DNA from: Centrapalus pauciflorus
Lineage: Eukaryota; Streptophyta; Magnoliopsida; Asterales; Asteraceae
Direction: 5' to 3'
Assembly (NCBI GenBank): GCA_020465985.1
Contig: JAANYP010000806.1
Coordinates: 186,001 to 250,000 of the forward strand
DNA: 64,000 nucleotides
Part shown: positions 22,107 to 33,448 of the stretch, piece after piece
Position numbering within the stretch: position 1 is the first letter of the stretch
How the letters are laid out: every line of letters begins with the position of its first letter
Translations under genes and position numbers: made by a program
Notes under the pieces: generated by a model
What the model saw: only the letters and a program-made list of their open reading frames with translations
Databases searched by the model: none
What the model was told of the DNA's origin: nothing

Positions 22107-23107
22107 GTAGGTCCCAAAAGGTTTCCCTAGTGTATTGTTCAAAGCTGTAGAGGGGGGGGGGGTGAATTCAGCAAATTAAACTCGACACTCTTTACTCAAT
22201 GTTTGTGTAGATTATCAACAAGTGTTAATTACAAACAAGCTTAAACTGCGGAATTGTTTAAGCCGAGATGACAGATACAACTGATCTTTAACTAGTCTAG
22301 GACACACTCAGACAAGATACCATGAATACACTCACTAAGATGAACTCACTGTTTACAAGACACATATGGACAGCTTGAATAAGAACAACTTGGACACACG
22401 TTATTGTTCTATTCAACCAGACTAGCATGCATGGAAAACACAATTCTTAGCACGATCTGAATTTCTCAATCTTGGTTATCTCACATTCCATTGAAGCTTC
22501 CATTTTACTATCACTGAGAAGCTCAGTGAAGCTTCCTCATTGGACAATGAGATAGTGGGATGTCTTTCCAAAAAGACAAAACAACTTTTCTGCACATTCT
22601 AATAAAGAAGACTTGTCTCTACATGGTAGAATCTTTGTCTTTTCCTTTTTGTCTCTATTGTAGAAGGCTTTAACCAAAAGAGGAAAGTCAACTTTTTCAT
22701 CTTCCGTTAAGGCCATTTTGATATTAGAAATCATCTGTCACCCATTTCAAATATCCATTTTATCTTCATGTAACAGAACAGCGTAGGCAGTTTTTGCAGC
22801 TTCTGTTTTCCACTTTGTCTTCGACTTGTAAACTGATCTTGTAGTCCAAAACAATATATGAGGACTTTGAAACATATTCCATAAAGTGTTTAGCGTAGAC
22901 AGTTTACGTCCAGCCTGTTCAACAGAATGAACAGCTTGGGCAATGTGCCTTAGTTGCAACAAATGCAAAAGGGTAAACAAGTTTGACATATATTGAAAAT
23001 CACTTTTCAGGTTTGAATAAGGCATTAACAGGCCTTAAATTATACTTTCCATAGCATCAAACAGGTTTGATTAAAAATCTTCCCATAAGATGTAGAACAA
23101 GTTTACA
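22107..23107 (-). repeat. E-left 3' LTR
   Basis: It aligns with the C LTRs (46937-48026, 57050-58140), including the run of 11 G at 22152-22162 (C-run on the element strand) before CTCTACAGCTT. The LTR 5' start is damaged: about 22 bp including the TTAGGCAC part are missing between GTTT and ACAATCTCC at 23101-23110. The purine tract (AAATAGGGGGAGAT on minus) follows at 23108-23121. Confidence 0.88.
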
Positions 23108-23159
23108 ATCTCCCCCTATTTGTAATAATTAGTCTAAGCTGGTTTAATCAATAAGATTC

Positions 23160-23345
23160 ACTATATATTTTTACAATACTCTTTGCTGAAGTAAAATAAC
23201 AACACTTAAGTAAAGTAAAGGATCAGTTTATATATACTGATTTTGATTACAAAACAACATATGTTCTTACAAGAGTACAATTAATGTACTAATGTAGATT
23301 ACAACCAATTTTAAATAAAAATTACAACTAATGTAATAGAGTACA
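23160..23345 (-). other. E-left ORF3 3' untranslated region with TTGTA repeats
   Basis: On the element strand at least seven TTGTA words (TACAA on plus) occur here, as in the matching regions of E-right and C. Plant poly(A) far-upstream elements and UGUA-binding factors use similar words; any role is inference. Confidence 0.4.
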
Positions 23346-26300
23346 ACTTATGTACATAAAGAATATCAAGATGTTGGACTGTTAATGGTGGGAGCAAGTA
23401 ACGGCAAGCCTGTCTAACTGATGGACTTCTTCCATTCTTCATATACTCAATATTAGATGGACCTCCAAGCTGTGGTGCTTCTCCTTCGAACATTTGCTCA
23501 AGCTCCTCCCTAGTTTCTTCAATTTACTCCATTTCAACCCTTAGGAATCTGAAGTTGGGATGTTGAATCTCTCCTCTCTCATGGAACCCTTTGAGTTGTT
23601 CCCAAATAGCTGCTCTCCATTTTACAGATTTTCTAAATGAGTTTGCAAGTCTAAAAGCAATGAGCTGCTTAAGACCAACGTTGTGCAAATCTAATGCACT
23701 CTGGAAACACTTTTTCTTTGTTATGGGATCTACAAAAAATACCCCCAACTCAGGTTCCTCTATCAGCTTATCTTCCTCATGTTCCAGTCCCCTGGGCAGG
23801 CTGTGATTTACTCCTTTGATCTCAACGGCTACATCACCTTGGTCAATCATTATCAAGAGTTCTTCCAGCTCTGTATCCTTTCTCCTCCTCATGGCCTTTA
23901 TCTTGGGTTCAACCACTGAGGTACCCTTGATTTGATCTTTTGTGATCATGCCAAGATTCTTCACTCTCCCCATTAACGTTTTGACATATGCCATGATAGT
24001 CTTAGCAGTTTCCGACTTAGACTGGCTCAGGGCAACTGCCAATTTTACACATTCTCTGAATCCCATTTGAGCAACATCCGTGTGTTCGTATGCTTCCAGT
24101 TCTGGACCTTCAGCACCCATTCTGGTTATCTGTAGTTTCCACTGTTTGCCTTTCTTTGAAATGCGAACAGCTTTGACAATTTTCTTCTTGGCAAATCTTC
24201 TGTTTGCAACATCAAAGAACTTTTTCCTTGCCAGGTTGTCAAAGTGAATCTGGGCTATTGCAGAGGAGCATGCTTGCTTAGGCTTGGTCATAGAGACTTG
24301 ACCACCCTGTTCTTTCTCTCCATCCTTCTCAACCACTGACTCTTTGGCAGCCTTTAGCAGTTTCCTCTGAACATCTAGGAAAGGCATTTTAATTTTTCTT
24401 GCCTCCTTGTATGCAAAGGCTTTTACAGCTTTAGCAGAGGCTTCATCTTTATTTAGCTTTTAAAACGCTTGAAGCTGCTCTTCTTTGAATTTATAATAGG
24501 TCTCCATAGAGACACCCATTTCTTTTGCTCTAGCCTTGTCAAACTTCAATTGAGCAGCTTTGAGGTAGTAAGGGTCTACTGAGGCTTTCTTCTTCCCTTT
24601 AGCTGTTGTGGTTGGAACAACTTCAGGTTCCACTTCCTCTTCTTCTTCTTCTGTTTGCTCCAGTATTAGATGTCTCCTTCTGCTTGGCCAGTCCACAGGA
24701 ATGGTTTCCTCCCACTTTGATGATGCAGGGTTTGGAGATCCAGCCTGACTAGGCTGAGTAGCTTCAGTTGATTTGGAGACATCCACAGTAGGACCTGTTT
24801 GTGAAGAACCTGCTGCTTGACCTAAAAATGTTGATTTATGCTTAGAGGGAGATGAAGATTTCTCCCCCTTAGACTTGGTCTTTGAGGCAGATTTCTTCTC
24901 CCCCTTTGAAGGAGATGGCACAGAGCCTTCAACACCTGTTCTGCATGGAGAAACGAATTCAGCAAGCTGAGCAGCAGTTTTGGCAGCTGGTTTGGGGCCA
25001 ACAAGGCTATGCACTAAGAAAGCCAAGTTGTCCTTCACCTCTGCAAGTTGGGCAAGACAGGTTTCAAGAGAGGTAGATTGGGAAGCAACAAGAGAGGACA
25101 GCTGAGAGATGGGTTCCCTGTCAGACGCTGTAAACAACAAACTTTGAAGTTGTGCAAGATGTAATTCAAGAGAATCTTGCATATCATCAAGATTTGATGA
25201 CACAGAATTTGACAGAGAGACTATGAGAGTGTTCAAGCTGGCCAATGTAGAAGGAAGAGTAGTTGTGCAAGTGTTTAGGAGAGTTGACAACTGTTGGAAG
25301 ATAGCTGCCAGAGAGGACACAAAGTCCTGTTGAATAGAAAGGATGGTGGAGAGGGTAGTGGAGAGTGTTTGCAGCTGTGCAGTGAGTGCAAGTAGCTGTG
25401 AGGATTGATTAGCTTCAGGAGGAGGGGATAGAAAGGAAGTCTTAAACGAATCAAAAAATCGTTTAAGCTGTGCAGACACAGAGTCTGATATGATGGAAGG
25501 TAGAGAGGTCATGAAGTTTTCCAATGAGCCAACTTTTTTGGTCAGCAAAGAGAGCTGATCCTTCAATGGAAGATCTTTGGGGGATGGAGGAGTATGTGTG
25601 GATTGTTTGAATTGGGTTGATGGTGAAGAATGTGAATGGGACGATGAGGCAGGTGTTTGAGGATGTGTGGGGGAAGGTAGGGATACTTTAGAAAGAAGTT
25701 CCATAGCCTGGGCATAGGTGAGATGACCCAGCTTGGAAGGGCCAATAGATCCTTCAGCAATGGCTATATCTGCATCATCAGGAGAGGTTGTAGGAGTTGG
25801 TGGCCTTTCTGATGCTGCTTGTGTTGCAACACCTCCATTAAGACCTGGTGGTTCCCCCAGTAGTACCTTGGTTAGTTGGTACCTCTTCAAGGGGAAAGGG
25901 GATGTGCATTTAAACATCAGCAGTGGTGAAACCTGCTAATGGAGTTTGCAATTAAAGGGCAGCCTAACCAGAGGGATGGTCCATTCACTATCGTTTATCA
26001 GCTTGGGAAGAGTGTCCTTCAACAGTTGTTGGTTGTACAACAGCTGCATCACCGTGAGCAGAAGTTTGAGGCTGATCTACTGGATTGTCTATTGCAGCAG
26101 TGTTGGCACCTCGTGTAGACTCAGATGGTGTAGGAGAAGTATGAAGAGGAGACTGTGTGGACTCAGTGTGGAGTGGAGTGGACTCCTGTGTTTCAATACC
26201 CTCAGGCTGTTGGGACGCTGGGATAGTTGATGTGGTAGTCTCCTTGTGTACAACTGGTTCCTGGTGGGAGGAACTAGAGGGTCTAGGCTGACTCTGGGTG

Positions 26301-27540
26301 AACTCAGGTTGGAGTGAAGCCTGCTCCAAAGGTGCTGAACCTTCTCCCAAAATAGGAGAGGCAGCCTAGGTCGCTTCTTTTTGAACTGACTACTGTTGAG
26401 AGGGGTTAGAGGGGCTGGTTTGGGATGATGGTTGCTTCCTGGCTAAAGATTTTCTCCTTGAGTATTGTGACATTGTGGGGGATTGAGGAGAAGTAGAAGG
26501 GAGTTGTGTTTGGACTGGTGGTGAGACTGGGTCAGAAACAGGGGGGTCAACCTGTTCCATGGTCTCAGGTGCCACAGAGGCACCAGCCATGAAGGCTTCA
26601 GGTTCAACAGATGAACCAGGGTGAGAAGTCTGCTCACCCTCAGCCACTGAGGCTGATGGGGCAGACTTGGACTTAACTGTGTTAGCCTTCTTGAGGACAG
26701 ACTCAACTTCAGTCGATTGCAGGCCCCTTTTGATCATGTTCGGCCTGGATTTGGATTTTCCTTTGGGAGCAACCACTGTATCCACACTCATAGTAGAGGG
26801 TCCTTCCACCAAACCAAGTAACCTCCTCATTGGTGTAGAGTGAGGAGGTTCATTGGGAAGAACGGGACTTTAGAAAACTCTATTCCCAATTACAGGGAAT
26901 GCAGCAGTAAGTAACAGGGGCTGAGAGTTGTAAAGGTGCTTACCCCAAACATGTTTGAATATGAGGCTCAGAAACCATTGATATCTGACAGCAGCTGGGC
27001 GAGTTTCCTGCTGCACCAAGTTCCTCAGATTCACAAAAATTCAACGAGCCATGTTTAGTGTAGTCCCATCCACAAGCTATAGGACTATGGGGATCTCATC
27101 TCTGCTAAGCTGGTCAAATGAACCAACCTTACTGCTAAAGCACATCACCACTGAGGCAAACAAGAAGCTGTAGGTAGGTGATAGATCCCTTCTTAACAGA
27201 GTGGCTCCAACTTTGGGTTCTGCTAAACCACAGAAGCGTAGCAAATTGCCCATTTGATCATTCTCAGGTTGTGGCATGTCATACGTGTCAGCAACAGGAA
27301 GATGAAGAACTTCCCTAAGAAGATTAGTGGTTATCTCAATGCTCTAAGTCCTATTGAGGATGGTTCCCCTGATAGTTTTGGTTGATGGATCATAGGCACA
27401 TGTATACCAAAACTCATACACCATCTCAGGACACCAGGAGAGGCAGTCATAGCCGAATATAGGGATGAACTTTCAGAAACTCCACCATGTTTTCATAACC
27501 TATGAGTAGGTTGCTTGGTTTTGTGTAAGGACATTCTACA
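23311..27540 (-). pseudogene. E-left ORF3 (family C/E third ORF), N-terminus incomplete
   Basis: The best preserved ORF3 of this family. Region 1 (27500-26880) is a globular N-terminal domain with RTILNRT, LREVLHLPVADTYDM and LLRFCGLAEPKVGATLLRRD. Region 2 (26830-25950) is low-complexity S/T/P/Q-rich sequence. Region 3 (25917-24460, 485 open codons) has a long helical, leucine/serine-rich part with LLALTAQLQTLSTTLSTIL and LAFLVHSLVGPKP, then a basic SPSKGEKKSASKTKSKGEK linker and an acidic EEEEEEVEPEV run. Region 4 (24387-23437) is a conserved C-terminal domain with FDNLARKKF, WKLQITRMG, RRRKDTELEELL and EEPELGVFFVDPITKKKCFQ. No membrane segment is visible. Function unknown. Confidence 0.75.
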
Positions 27541-27542
27541 AT

Positions 27543-30498
27543 TTATGTAGATCCAGTTGCTGCTCCAACTACAAAATCCAAAGTCCTAGGCAAAAGGGAA
27601 GAACATGCCCCCAAGCCTAGTACAGCGGGGCCTGTCCACAAGAAGGCCAAAAAGGCAAAGTCTACTCCTTTAGTCTTTGTGACAGAGGGGGAGCATGCTG
27701 TAACTCCAGGTTCCTCTACTAAACTAACAGCCTCTATGGCTAGTGGCTCTGTGCCATCTGAGACCAAGGAACATCCTACACCACCTATTCCCTGCCCAGT
27801 CTCACAACCAGTCCAATCCCATGAACCTGCCATTTCCCTCTCCTTCAAAGAATAAGACAAAAAGCCTTCCTACCTTCAAAAGTCCCTCTGGTTTCTCCAA
27901 ATAGGAGCCAGTTGTAACTGAGGCCAACCCTGTTGTATCATCGTCAACTTTCTTGAAGAATGATGCAGCCACTGTGGAGCCTGCCTCACTCCATCAAGAG
28001 TCCACCCAAAGTCAGTCTGAGCAGTATGGATCCTCTCAACAGGAACCAGTTATACAAGTGGAGACAACCACATCCACTATTCCACCCTCCTAAAAGGGTG
28101 AGGACATTAAAAGACTGAAGTTCTATCCACTCCACACTGTGTCCACAATGTCCCCCACTCATATTTCTCCTACACCATCTGAGTCTGCACATGGTATCAA
28201 AACTGTTGGTTCTAGCCCACCAACTGATCACCCTTCCATCTCTACTCCTCATGTTACTACTAATACATCCTAACTAGTTTATTGAAGGACCAACACCCTA
28301 GCCTGATGATCCACAGGGTACAATCAAGCCCTTTGGTGAAGGCTTCACCAATCTGCAAATTCATCACCAGTCTTCACCACTGTTGATGTTGAAATGCATC
28401 CACCTTCACCCCATGAAGAGGTGCAATTAGACCAAGGCACCTCTGAGGATTCTACCCATGGATTCGATGATGGAATCACTATACCAGTGGTTCTTGAGAA
28501 GGCAACCACTTCAACCTCCTCACCCCATGATGCAGGTTTAGCCACCCCTGAGGGTATCATTTACCACTCTAAATTGTGTCATCTTTCATCTGTGTAGGCT
28601 ATGGGACTTCTTTCTGCTATGCCTCTATCATGACCCAGTGAAATTTTCTCATACCCCCAAGGTTCAACTTCATCCTCACCTTCATCCCATTCCACCCAAT
28701 CCAAACAATCCACCCACACTTCTCCATCACTAAAGGATCTTTCCTTGGAAGAACAATTTCATGTGCTGTCTAACCTGGTTGATACTTTGGACAAATCCAT
28801 GTCCACCCTGCCATCCATCATTTATAGACTATGCGACCGTACAGCATGCAACACCTCTTGATTTGTTCAAGTGCATAGCATGGTTGGTCCAACACCTGTT
28901 ACCAAACCTGCTGCAGCCAAGCCCACTGGATCTGTTGTTTTGAACAGCACTGATGTTGAAGGCTCTGTGTCATCTCCTTCAAAGGGGGAGAAGCAGTCTT
29001 CCCCAAAGCCAAAGAGGGAAAATCGTCCTCTTTGTCTAAGGGGGAGAAATCTTCATCTCCCTCTAAGAAAAAATCAACCTCAGTTGGGCAAGCAACATGT
29101 CAACTAACAACAGGTGTTACTGCAAGTACATCTATTGATTCCAGGACTACTGAGCGTACTAAGTCTACGTCTCCAAGCCCTGCACCATCTAACAGGGAGG
29201 AACTTATGACTGAGGCCACAGCAAAAGAAGACAATTAGCCTTGGAATCATCAGAAGAAGAGTAGGAGGTTGAGATTGCCCATCCACATCAGCTAAAGGAA
29301 AAGGTAAAGCTGGTATAGATGTGGATGTTGAAAGGGAGCTTCAGCTATAATATGATAAAGCCCAATAATAGGAAATGAAAATTCTACTAGAAATATACTA
29401 TGAGTGGAAACAAGAGCATACTGAGCTCCTGGAAAGACCAAGAGAGGAAGCACCATCTGTGAAAGCAGCTCAGGTTTTGGCTGCCAAAGGGGCAAAGAAT
29501 GTAAAAATTCCATCTTTGGTAGTGCAAAAGAGGTTGGAGGAAGTTGTCAATGAAACTAACAGTGCGTAGAAGAGGACAGTGAAAGAAAAGGAATCAAAGG
29601 TCTTTGTTACCAAAGAGAAGTTTGAGCCCACCACCCCTTCATCAATCAGGAACTAGTTTCACTATGACAACCTAGCCAAAAAGAAATTTTATGATGTTGC
29701 TGAAAGAAGGCTAGCCAGGGAAACAATAGTCAAAGTTGTTCCCACCCCAAGGAAGAATCAGTCTTGGAAGCTACAAATCACAAGATTTGGAAGTGATGGC
29801 GCTGAATTAGAGTCATATGAAGCAACATATGTAGCTAAGATGGGGTACAGGGAATGGGTTGAGCTTGCAGTTGCTCAAAGTAATTCAAAGTCTGAGACTG
29901 CTAAACTGTTAGAGCATTTGTAAGGAAGTAGATGGAAAAGGTCAAGGGGTTAGGTCTTATACCTGAAGAGATGATTAAAAGGACTTCTAAAACGGAGCCC
30001 AAAATCAAGCCAAGAAGACAAAAGAACGATACAGAACTTGAAGAGATAGTGATACTGATAGAGCAGAGGTTCTATGCCACAAAGATAAAAGGTATGGATC
30101 CCAACATAACTAAAGGTGTGGAACAAGTTGATGGGAAGTTCATTGAAGAGCCTGAAGTTGGAATATTCTTTGTAGATCCTATTTCTAAAAAGATGTGCTT
30201 CCAGAGAGCTTCATATCTTCACAAAGTTGGAGTCAAATAGCTTCTTGCCTTTAGATGCAACAGTGCATATCTAAAACACTTTAGATAGAGAGTTTCCATC
30301 CTAAATCAGCTAGCAACCTACAATGATAGGGGCGAACTTGGCAGCCAGGAGCTTTTCTTCCTAAAACAAGAAGTTGAAAGCTTTGAAGACCAAAAGGAAA
30401 TGCTAGTTGGTCTGGAACAAGAAAAACTTTTCAAAGCTGCTACTGAATTAGAGAAGGAGAAGGAAAACGAGAAAGATCTAACTACAGCTGATGTGTAG
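27543..30498 (+). pseudogene. E-right ORF3 (family C/E), N-terminus missing
   Basis: From YVDPVAAPTTKSK at the junction it follows E-left in order: low-complexity S/T/P-rich part with GPVHKKAKKAKST, helical remnants, VHSMVGPTPVTKPAA (about 28870), SPSKGEK linkers (28970-29060), and the C-terminal domain with WKLQITRFGS (about 29770), RRQKNDTELEEIV, EEPEVGIFFVDPISKKMCFQ and NDRGELGSQEL. The ending is a charged helix finishing at a TAG about 30496-30498. It has many more stops and frameshifts than E-left (for example near 27856, 28270, 28596, 29570 and 29920). Confidence 0.75.
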
Positions 30499-30564
30499 AT
30501 GAAGAATAGAAGCTGATCATTAGTTGGTCATGCTTATTATTAACTTACTCCTGAAAAAAACAGT

Positions 30565-30778
30565 CCATTAGTTGTACTTGTAATTTATTGTTGTAATGTA
30601 AATCTGTTGTACATTTCTTTTGTAAACATCAGTTGTTTATATACAGTTTTCATTGTATAAAAGCTGATCATTTACTTTACTTCAAGATTGTAATTTCTTT
30701 TTCCATCTGTATTGTAAAAATATATAGTTAAAGCTGATGTGGTCAGCCTTGAACTGAATATTACAAATAAGGGGAGAT
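30565..30778 (+). other. E-right ORF3 3' untranslated region and polypurine tract
   Basis: About eight TTGTA words lie between 30565 and 30725 (such as AGTTGTACTTGTAATT and TGTTGTAATG). AAATAAGGGGAGAT at 30765-30778 is the purine tract directly before the LTR. Confidence 0.6.
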
Positions 30779-31922
30779 TGTTAGGCACAAAAACACCTTA
30801 ATCAAACATGCTTAATATCATAGGGGGAGATTCCTAATCAAACCTATTTGCTACATTTTGGGAGGGAGATTTTAAGGCTTTTTAATGCCTCAATCAAACC
30901 TGATTAGTTATTTTCAAAATTAGCCCAAGTCTGTGTTACACTATTACATTAGTTGTAACTTGGCAGTTTGTCAAAGCTGTCCATATTTGTTGGACATGTT
31001 TGGCAGATTATGTCTAAGATGTCCATATCTGAAGGACAGTTTAACACGGTTAAGTGTTTTGTTCTTTGTTAATAGGTTCAACACTTCATGGAATAGTTTC
31101 CATATCTTCATGTAAAGTTTTGAATGGGATGAACCTAAAGATTCAAGGCAATGTGCAAAATCAGAACTGCGGTATATCTGCCAAAACCGGCTCTGAAGCA
31201 TGAAGACAAAAAGGTTATCTAAAATGGGTGATAGACCATTTCTTATACCAAAACGGATTTACAAGGAAGAATAAAGGTCTCTAGTTGACATTCCTCTTTG
31301 GGTAAAGCTAAAGACGACAAAGACAAAAAGGAAAATACAAAGATTGTGCAGTAAGTAGACAAAACTACTTTTGTCAAACTTTTTCTGGTGCAGAAAAGTA
31401 AAATTGTCCCATAACAAGAGATTCCCGCTTTCCCTAGAACCAATGAAGAAGCTTCCATAGGATCCTCTTATTGCATAAAAAACAAAAGCTTCCAAGGAGA
31501 GATAATGCATAAGATATACACAAACAGAGAACGTAACTGCAAAAAGAAAGTGTGTTTTTCATCTATACACGTTCAGTTCAACTTGAGTGAAAAAGCTAAG
31601 TGTGTCTAAGGTGTTCAGTCTCCAAAAGCTTATCAATCTTTGTCTTGTAAACACTGAGTGTGTAAACAATGAGTGAACCTTATTGAGTCATATAAATGTA
31701 ACTAGTTGAGTGTGTCATAGACTAGTTAAAATCTGTTGTTCATATCTGTCATCTCTTTTTGGATCTTGCCGCAATCCAAACCTGTTTGTAACCTTAACAA
31801 TTATTAATATAATAATATATACCTACAAACATTCAGAAAAATCTGTGTGATAAAGGATAAAGTGTATTCACCCCCCTCTACATTTAATCTAAAGATACTT
31901 GCGAAATGTTTATGGACCTACA
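30779..31922 (+). repeat. E-right 3' LTR
   Basis: 1144 bp from TGTTAGGCAC to GGACCTACA. It parallels the C LTR, including the ATTCACCCCCCTCTACA block near 31868-31885, but with only six C and clear divergence elsewhere. The next bases, TAATC, do not match the flank of E-left (GGTCC), so the two halves are not the ends of one insertion. Confidence 0.9.
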
Positions 31923-32250
31923 TAATCCATGAGTAATTTTAACCATCTCCTCTGCCTCATGTTAAGCATTTTTCTGATCGAGAATGTGTTGGAGACTATT
32001 GTTATCGGTGTAAACAGTTCACTTTGTGTCCTATAAAAAATATCTCCATATCTTGAGAGTGAAATCGCCGCTCCTAACTCCAGATCATGGGTGGTATAAT
32101 TCTTTTCGTGAATCTTCAGTTGCCTTGATGCGTGGGCTATAACTTTTTCCTTTTCCATCAATACTCAACCCAACACTTGATGAGAAAAATCGCTATAAAA
32201 TATGAAACTGTTAGTTCCTCCTGGTAATGCTAAGAGCATTACATACGTTA
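31923..32250 (-). pseudogene. Fragment of chromovirus-type Ty3/Gypsy RNase H
   Basis: Minus-strand reading gives LALPGGTNSFIFYSDFSHQ, a TGA, then VLMEKEKVIAHASRQLKIHE, KNYTTHDLELGAAI and LNMRQRRWLKLLMDY. First Asp and Glu of RNase H are present. The third (usually FTDHKS) reads FTPITI, so Asp is lost. The fragment is cut exactly at the E-right LTR end, consistent with E-right having inserted into this element. The rest of its pol is not in the window. Confidence 0.85.
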
Positions 32251-32502
32251 CAATTCTAAATTTGGAATTCCTTCTTTTGTGGTTTAATGATCCCAGTAAT
32301 ATTTTATGCACTCACAATGATTACAATATGAATATATGACTAAAAGATGAAGAACAAAGAGAATAACATCACTAAATCAATGCCTATCACTTTTCATCCG
32401 TCAATATGCTTTGAATATTCAATAATGCCAATTGTTACACAAAATCCTAGGTATAATATTATATTTAAACCTAAGCCTATCTTTGAGTGGTTTACATAAA
32501 AT
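32251..32502. other. Unassigned A/T-rich interval
   Basis: About 250 bases between the RNase H fragment and the B LTR. No ORF, repeat end or motif was recognised. It may include the lost start of the B 5' LTR and its flank. Confidence 0.3.
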
Positions 32503-33068
32503 TACCCCTCAACAATCTAGTTTGTTATTGATTGTCAATTGTAATAGATAGGGCCTTATGAATACAAAAAAGTCATGATTATATGTTCATGTTTATGTCT
32601 TAAGTTCATGATTGTGTATTAAGTTCATGTTTGCATGATAAGGTCATGATTGCATGATAAGTTCATGATTGCATGATAACTTGTTGTTATAATAGGTATG
32701 AACTTATGGCTGATAAGTACATACGAACTTATATCTGATAAGTTCATACGAACTTAGCTGCATGGGCTTGAACTTATAAGTTCGTGGGCTTGGACCATGC
32801 ATGAACTTAGCGTGTATATTATGAACTTATGTTCAAGAATTTCACATACTTCGATAATATTCATATCAGACAGTTTTTGAGAGAGAGAGAGAGAGAGATC
32901 GACCAGAGGAGCAATACAGGTTGTAGAGTTGATCTTCCGTCAACTAAATCATGTTTGGCTCCGTATTCCCGTGTGAGTATTCATGGTTGATCCTTTGTGT
33001 TAAACTAGGATTCCCCACTCGTTTGACACCACAACGCCTTGATAGATCTAGTAGGGAGGGACCTTATA
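32503..33068 (+). repeat. Element B 5' LTR, left end lost
   Basis: Matches 43888-44482 from CAACAATCTAGTTTG onward; the first 20 or so bases (TGTTAGT...) are not recognisable. It holds four tandem 19-bp units of AAGTTCATGATTGCATGAT type (32602-32677), palindromes TAAGTTC-ATAC-GAACTTA (32739-32756) and GAACTTATAAGTTC (32770-32783), and a GA run at 32879-32898. It ends GGGACCTTATA. Confidence 0.88.
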
Positions 33069-33070
33069 AC

Positions 33071-33082
33071 TAGTATCAGAGC
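33071..33082 (+). other. Element B primer-binding site
   Basis: TAGTATCAGAGC, two bases after the LTR, is the initiator Met-tRNA site TGGTATCAGAGC with one substitution. The leader to 33448 is non-coding and repeats GAACTT words. Confidence 0.85.
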
Positions 33083-33448
33083 ATTTTCATTGAGTGTTCT
33101 TTGTGTTCTTCGTGTTTCGTTGAACATTCAATGGTTTCTAGGCGTTTTTCGGATAAATCACAATTTTTCTCAAGTTTTTACGTTGAGTTGAGTAGTTTTT
33201 TTCATCTACGATCATTTGAGTTCAGTAGCAAGTGGGATTCATCGTTTTTAGCCTTAAAAACGTTGAATTAATCTGAGTTTTGAGAAAATTCATTTTTCAG
33301 ACGCATTCACGAACTTGCGGCGTAAGAACTTGATTAACGAACTTGTCAGCATCCAGGGATTCACGGACTTAAGTGTCACGACGAATTTAGTCATAACGAA
33401 CTTAAGGATCATGAACTTAATATAAAATGAATTTAACTTGAGGGCAAG

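Larger units (their letters stand above)
22107..27540 (-). mobile_element. E-left: 3' half of a Sirevirus (family C/E), minus strand
   Basis: Only the 3' LTR, purine tract and ORF3 are present; gag, PR, IN, RT and RNase H are missing. The left end TGTAGGTCCC (minus strand GGGACCTACA) matches the LTR ends of C and E-right. At 27540 the ORF3 stops mid-protein and a plus-strand copy of the same ORF begins, giving a head-to-head junction. It lies against the cut LTR of element A. Confidence 0.88.
27541..31922 (+). mobile_element. E-right: 3' half of a second family C/E Sirevirus, plus strand
   Basis: It begins inside ORF3 at a point equivalent to about 26785 of E-left, and ends with a complete LTR whose terminus GGACCTACA is at 31922. 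No gag or pol is present. Together with E-left it makes an imperfect inverted repeat with about 750 bp of unique E-left sequence at the centre. A short hairpin CTACA-ATTTA-TGTAG (27537-27551) spans the joint. Confidence 0.88.

Noticed and set aside
32224..32242. Perfect hairpin GTAATGCT-AAG-AGCATTAC as a possible MITE end
   Set aside because: It lies within the RNase H coding remnant (LALPGG region), and no partner end or target duplication was found.
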